Of a stretch of DNA of 64,000 nucleotides, positions 59,761-64,000 are shown in pieces (positions within the stretch are counted from its first letter, which is position 1; each line of letters opens with the position of its first letter). The stretch is from Clavelina lepadiformis (Eukaryota > Chordata > Ascidiacea > Aplousobranchia > Clavelinidae), in NCBI RefSeq assembly GCF_947623445.1, contig NC_135248.1, positions 11,479,820-11,543,819 of the forward strand, read 5' to 3'. Below the pieces are notes generated by a model. It searched no databases and had not been told where the DNA came from. It saw only the letters and a program-made list of their open reading frames with translations. The translations under genes and the position numbers were made by a program.

Positions 59761-59935
59761 AGCTATTGGCCTATACAGGGTATATGATATGTAGGTCTAG
59801 CGCCATACCTTATGCGAGATAACACTAATTAATTATTATAAATGCACTGAAGTCACTGCAAATTCGTGTATGCCGTATGCCATACTGTATGTTTTCTACA
59901 CAAGTTCTACCAATATATCAAGTGACAAAAGGGAT

Positions 59936-60075
59936 TACTCATTCGAACACAATTAGCCTTACAACTATTACTTACACAGATGGAATTACGGTATTCCTTT
60001 TAGCCCATACGAATGGCTAATCCGTGCATTCCTTTTTCTATTTCCTATGAGCTAATCCTTTACGATTGGGGTGGA
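59936..60075 (+). repeat. ~140-bp segment, inverted copy of 34070-34213
   Basis: Begins GGATTACTCATTCGAACAC and runs in the direction opposite to the copy at 34070-34213. A ~200-bp-type repeat unit follows directly (60100-60240: GAATTTTTAACGTTTTATTG, GATACGGTTAGCC, GTGTTTTATAAGCG). Confidence 0.6.
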
Positions 60076-61771
60076 AGATGAAGAGTGTTTCTTTCGTGAT
60101 GTGAATTTTTAACGTTTTATTGTGTTTATTTCTGATTCTCGATACGGTTAGCCTCCTTTTAATACAGTAATATCGGGTGTTTTATAAGCGTATCGTCGAA
60201 AACCAGTTCACATTCAGTACAAGCGCAAATGTTTAGCCGCATGTTTAGCCCTCTCGACACATAATTAATCTTTTGATAAAAGTGAAGAATGCTAAAGCAT
60301 ATCTCATTTTGGAGTGAGACCAGTTTTCTTAAAAGTGTCATGGGCAACTTTCCACCTACTTTGTTGTGAGTTCATCAGATTAAACGCTGATTTTGTGTAA
60401 ATTGTAAGTCATTTGGGTATATAGGAGCATAGCGACAAATGCAAATAAGTTGATAGGTTGAACATTCCAACGATCGACTCGTGAGCGCATAAAACCTTGC
60501 TTGAGGTAACGAAGAAATGTTTGAATGACGTTGAAAAAATATTGGTTTTTGGTGTCGTCATATTTTCGTCGTTGGGGTCACTTCAAACTTTAAATAAGCG
60601 ACGCTCCTACAGATAAGTGTAAGGTTGTCTGGCTTTATCAAGACAGCAATTTGAAAATGTGCTAAATTTCATGACTGGGAAATCTCGAGTCTGATATTAT
60701 ATAAGCCGCTATATATATAAAGTAAGACGTTTATATGCACAAACGTTCTGCCAAATACGTCGGTTGATATTCGTCGAATACTATACATAGCAAAAGACGA
60801 GAACAGATCGTTAACTGCGCTACTACAGAAAAGAATTCGATTAAAAAGATACGCAAGAGTGCTCTAAAACAGGAAAGTTCTTGATGTGGTTGGCATGATG
60901 GGGTTCTGGGTGCGTCCGCAAAGTTGAAATATTTCTTTAACCCAATTTTCATTTTTAGACCTCCGTCGACTCGCTTTTCTAGAAAACCGCCAATTAAGAT
61001 TAACGGCACATAACCGAACAGCCTACTACAGCCAGTGTTGTTGGCGTAGTCTCCAGTATATGACGTATTATAGATTATATTGTTTTGATAATTCATTCGT
61101 AATATGTTTCTGGCTTATGAACCATCGCTAGTTTCCGTTTGTTTATAATTATTAGTGGTGACGTTATTGGTTAGGATATGTACACAAGACAGCGTTGCTA
61201 TAGATAGACTGTGCAGAAAGGCAAGAGACTTGTTTATAATTTCCGATTAGCATACACGTAGCTCAATTCAATTTTACGCCTTTTGTATAGTGCAGTTCGT
61301 GGCTAAAAGGCAGGAAGTAAATATCTTTATTGTTAGAAGTTTGTTTATAGGCTTAAGTGCGTGTATCGCCTACGTTCAAATTAGCGCAAGCAGAAGTCTG
61401 ACAACGATTCAAGGGTCTACGTCAGCAAAATGAACATGAGGGTATTCAATGTATAGGCTATCATATGTATAAGTACAAAGTGTATGTAAACCCATATAAT
61501 TATACAGCCTGCATTCGAAATCTCTAGGCGTGCTTCTCATGGTGTCTTGAAAGTAGTATTTAAAACGCATACACGGGTGCAAACAATATTGACTTTTCGT
61601 TTAGTTGGTTCATGGTTCGGTTCAGATAATATTGTACAGTGAGCTCTACGCTTCTACGTGAGCCAAGGAAAAGTTTCTTTGTAGTGGTTCCGCCTGATAA
61701 ATAATGCAGTAGTGTAAATAAAGCTATCCATTCAGGCATTAAAGTTTCAGACTAACATAGTTGAAAACATA
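60076..61771. other. Repeat remainder and spacer
   Basis: One copy of the ~200-bp unit at 60100-60240, then no recognised feature. A minus-strand frame 60731-61096 (121 codons, starting MNYQNNIIYNTSYTGDYANN) has a plausible extracellular N-terminal composition but no family match and is only a weak candidate. Confidence 0.35.
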
Positions 61772-62986
61772 ATGAAGTTAGGGTACTTTGTACTGTTTTT
61801 TATTCTGTTCTCGGCCGTCTGTGGAGAAACTGCAAGTACCGAAGAGAAAATTAATGAAACGAAATGTTTGAGGTCAAACGAACATTCAACATGCTCTTGC
61901 CCTTTCCAAACGAAGCCATTGAATGTGAGTTCATTTGAAGTAATGTGTCAACTTGTCTAATGAAGTCGACCTATACTCTTAGTCTTAACTGTCATTCCAT
62001 GTACAGTCAAACTTGTTTTGCACTGGAATCTTAAACAATTTTTTCTCATACATACGCACATGCGTTTTACATTTGTTTCAAAAAAGAATAACTAACAGAC
62101 TTTTTTGCACAATATTCTTGAACTGTTGAAGACAAACATCGTAACGAATTACTACGTAGACTTTCAGTTTCTGGAATGCTGAAAAAGATATTCGTGAATT
62201 TGCACAAACCTGTGAACCGCTCAACCTTCCCTTCAACGAAAGTACTTGCAAAATTTACCCCATCAATGATGAAGTAAGTAGGCTACTAAAGCAACTTACT
62301 CTGTGAAATTTTTCTCATATCGAACAAATACTTAAGCGTGCTTGTTTCCGGTTGCAGGAGAAAACCGAGTATGAATACCTTTGTCCAAACAATGGGTTTT
62401 TGCAAACCTGGGGTGCTTTCGCTCCGCGAACTGGCAGTTACAGCATTCGGTTGTGGTGGGTGTTGTTTTCGGTCATTAGCCGTGCATAGGGGCTGTATGA
62501 TGCATAACTAAGGGGTTGTGTTGTATTACATTTGTGTGTCTAAAACTTATCTATATTATCAGCAAGTAGCTATACGTAAATGTGTTGCAGATTACTTCAA
62601 TAGATAACCTACATGGAATGTACCTATTAATTATTATCATATTTAATGAACATGCAAAATTGCTTTGAATAGCGACTAGAGTTAAACAATACGTTGATGC
62701 CCGTACTTCTTTCAGGTTTCGCTGCTGTGAAGTGGAGTGCCCGAAATGGAACTGCATGTGGTCGCCGTACACAGAGGCGGAAAAAGAATTTATCATTCCT
62801 CTAAAAGATGTCTTTGCGGGCGGCGCAAGGGGGCGCTACGTGCACGAAAACAAGTAAATTGTTGCTGTGGTGATAATCTCAATATTTTAGTTCTATTAAT
62901 AACCATTTGTTTTTTTTAGGGATTCAGTCTGGTCTATAAAAGTATGTCAATGTGATTTGTCTTCCGACCCACATAGTGAGCTCTAG
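61772..62986 (+). CDS. Dermatopontin-like secreted protein
   Basis: Five exons in phase: 61772-61924, 62160-62273, 62358-62455, 62716-62853, 62920-62986, giving 189 aa (dermatopontin is about 200). Residues 1 to about 18 (MKLGYFVLFFILFSAVCG) are a signal peptide. From residue 94, YEYLCPNNGFLQTWGAF, then RLWFRCCEVECPKWNCMW (residues 120-137) match dermatopontin's repeated pattern C-NNG...DR-W-F-CC....C...CW. HENKDSVWSIKVCQC near the C-terminus fits the last DRxWxFxxC repeat. Family members are small, cysteine-rich, extracellular matrix or lectin-like proteins; tyrosine richness is low here. The assignment is by pattern, without a search. The donor after exon 3 (GTGGGT at 62456) was chosen to keep phase. 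Confidence 0.6.
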
Positions 62987-64000
62987 GCATATGATCTTTA
63001 AGGCATAGAAGACAACCTAATCTGTCAAGTATCTATAACGCTTTTGTGGTCATGTATTAGGAACACATTTGTCTTAAAATGTATTAGGCTCTTTTAAAAC
63101 GTTACGTTAAAAGACATTTTCCGAAGCCTACACATTTGTTAACTTATTATGAAGCTACATAATAAATTTGCGTCGTTTGAAGTAGTTCAATGAGTTTTGT
63201 CCGTCTGCATGTGTAGATTTTTATTAATATGTTATTAACAGCATTGTCGATTTCCAGTTTTAGTTATACAGTTTATCTACTGTATCATGCCAATGATTGT
63301 ATCGTTCATACAATGTTTTCACGGTGAAGTAAAACAATATCCTTGTATCGAAAATGTGGTATATTTCTTATGCTTTATAAAATACGAGCACAGCAGAACG
63401 TAATAATATCAAACAAATGTGGATATCGCGTATTGATCTTTTTCGAGAGTAGAAGAATTAACCTCATATTAGCGACGTTGCTTGTAGAGCGCCCAATAAA
63501 ATGATAACATAAGATTTGTCTAGAAAATAATCGGCTTAGTGGGAGTTTGGGAAAGGGAAAACTGACATGCTATGGAAGCAGAAACTCCGTGTTAACTGGA
63601 AGGCGGTGTCATGTGGAGTGTGTTACGCTTGCATACGTCTAAGTGTTTTCCAACAGTAGCGTGAAATGCGGTAGAAAAGCGTCTTTAATATTTAGTTTCT
63701 AAACAAATCGTAAACGAAGGGCCTTGCAATCAAGACGTGCAAACCGAACTAAATTTTAGATGTAGTCAAGGGAAAAGTTACTAAATAAAGGAAAACAACG
63801 ACGTTGTCGTGATATTAGGTTTAAAACGACAGCCCGTCACGTATTTGTTTTTTCTCGGGTCCATTTACTTCATATACCATAGCCCGGGCTAGATTGAGCC
63901 CATTTAACACTGTGAACAAAAAAATAGTCAACAGTAGTCATAGCGGTTTCATTCTTGAACTAAAAGTTTCATCAACAATCTGGTAACAATGGTGACGATG
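62987..64000. other. No gene seen
   Basis: AT-rich downstream flank with only short frames. Confidence 0.4.

Overview
The window is eukaryotic nuclear DNA: AT-rich, with genes split into many short exons by GT-AG introns (mostly 70-600 bp), long gaps between genes, and many cut-and-paste transposons. The gene content is BPI/LBP, SLC22, a drug/metabolite-type transporter, a THAP protein, a dermatopontin-like protein and hAT transposases. Together with the small introns this suggests an invertebrate deuterostome, most likely an ascidian tunicate. That assignment is an inference and no species is claimed.

Layout. 1-470 (minus): open 5' end of a gene of unknown function that runs off the left edge. 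1.4-2.1 kb: pogo/Tc1-like inverted-repeat element. 2.6-11.8 kb: two BPI/LBP-family genes head to head (minus 2798-6168, plus 8237-11661). Each has 13 exons of matching length and a TATA-like box about 125-130 bp before the ATG. The minus copy has a nonsense codon and a 2-nt deletion in exon 11. 11.8-17.7 kb: no gene seen, one MITE fragment. 17.8-23.1 kb (minus): SLC22-type organic ion transporter, 11 exons, 584 aa, with a LINE remnant in its third intron. 23.1-26.8 kb: no gene supported. 27.8-29.7 kb (plus): SLC35G/EamA-type transporter, 361 aa. 30.2-34.2 kb: a small cysteine-containing exon, then a repeat region with ~200-bp tandem units on both sides of a THAP-domain ORF, ending in a ~140-bp segment found inverted at 59.9 kb.

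35.9-43.8 kb is a transposon cluster: five hAT-type elements or MITEs bounded by inverted termini and 8-bp target duplications, a hAT transposase C-terminal fragment and a palindromic MITE. Two hAT elements lie end to end and their order of arrival can be read from overlapping duplications. Candidate host exons occur at 37.07-38.0 kb and 43.9-44.05 kb. 44.2-50.9 kb is mostly repeat. 50.95-53.26 kb is a tandem array of degenerate tRNA-like modules, including two tRNA-Trp-like copies. 54.75-55.1 kb holds a LINE tail. 56.6-57.1 kb is a second copy of the repeat at 47.5-49.0 kb. 58.75-58.97 kb is another hAT MITE. 61.8-63.0 kb (plus) encodes a secreted dermatopontin-like protein of 189 aa.

The genes do not form a pathway. 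The BPI pair is a local duplication of a secreted lipid-binding innate-immunity family. The two transporters are unrelated membrane carriers. The dermatopontin-like gene would be extracellular matrix. Exon models were derived by hand from splice signals, reading phase and, for the BPI pair, mutual alignment; they have no transcript support.
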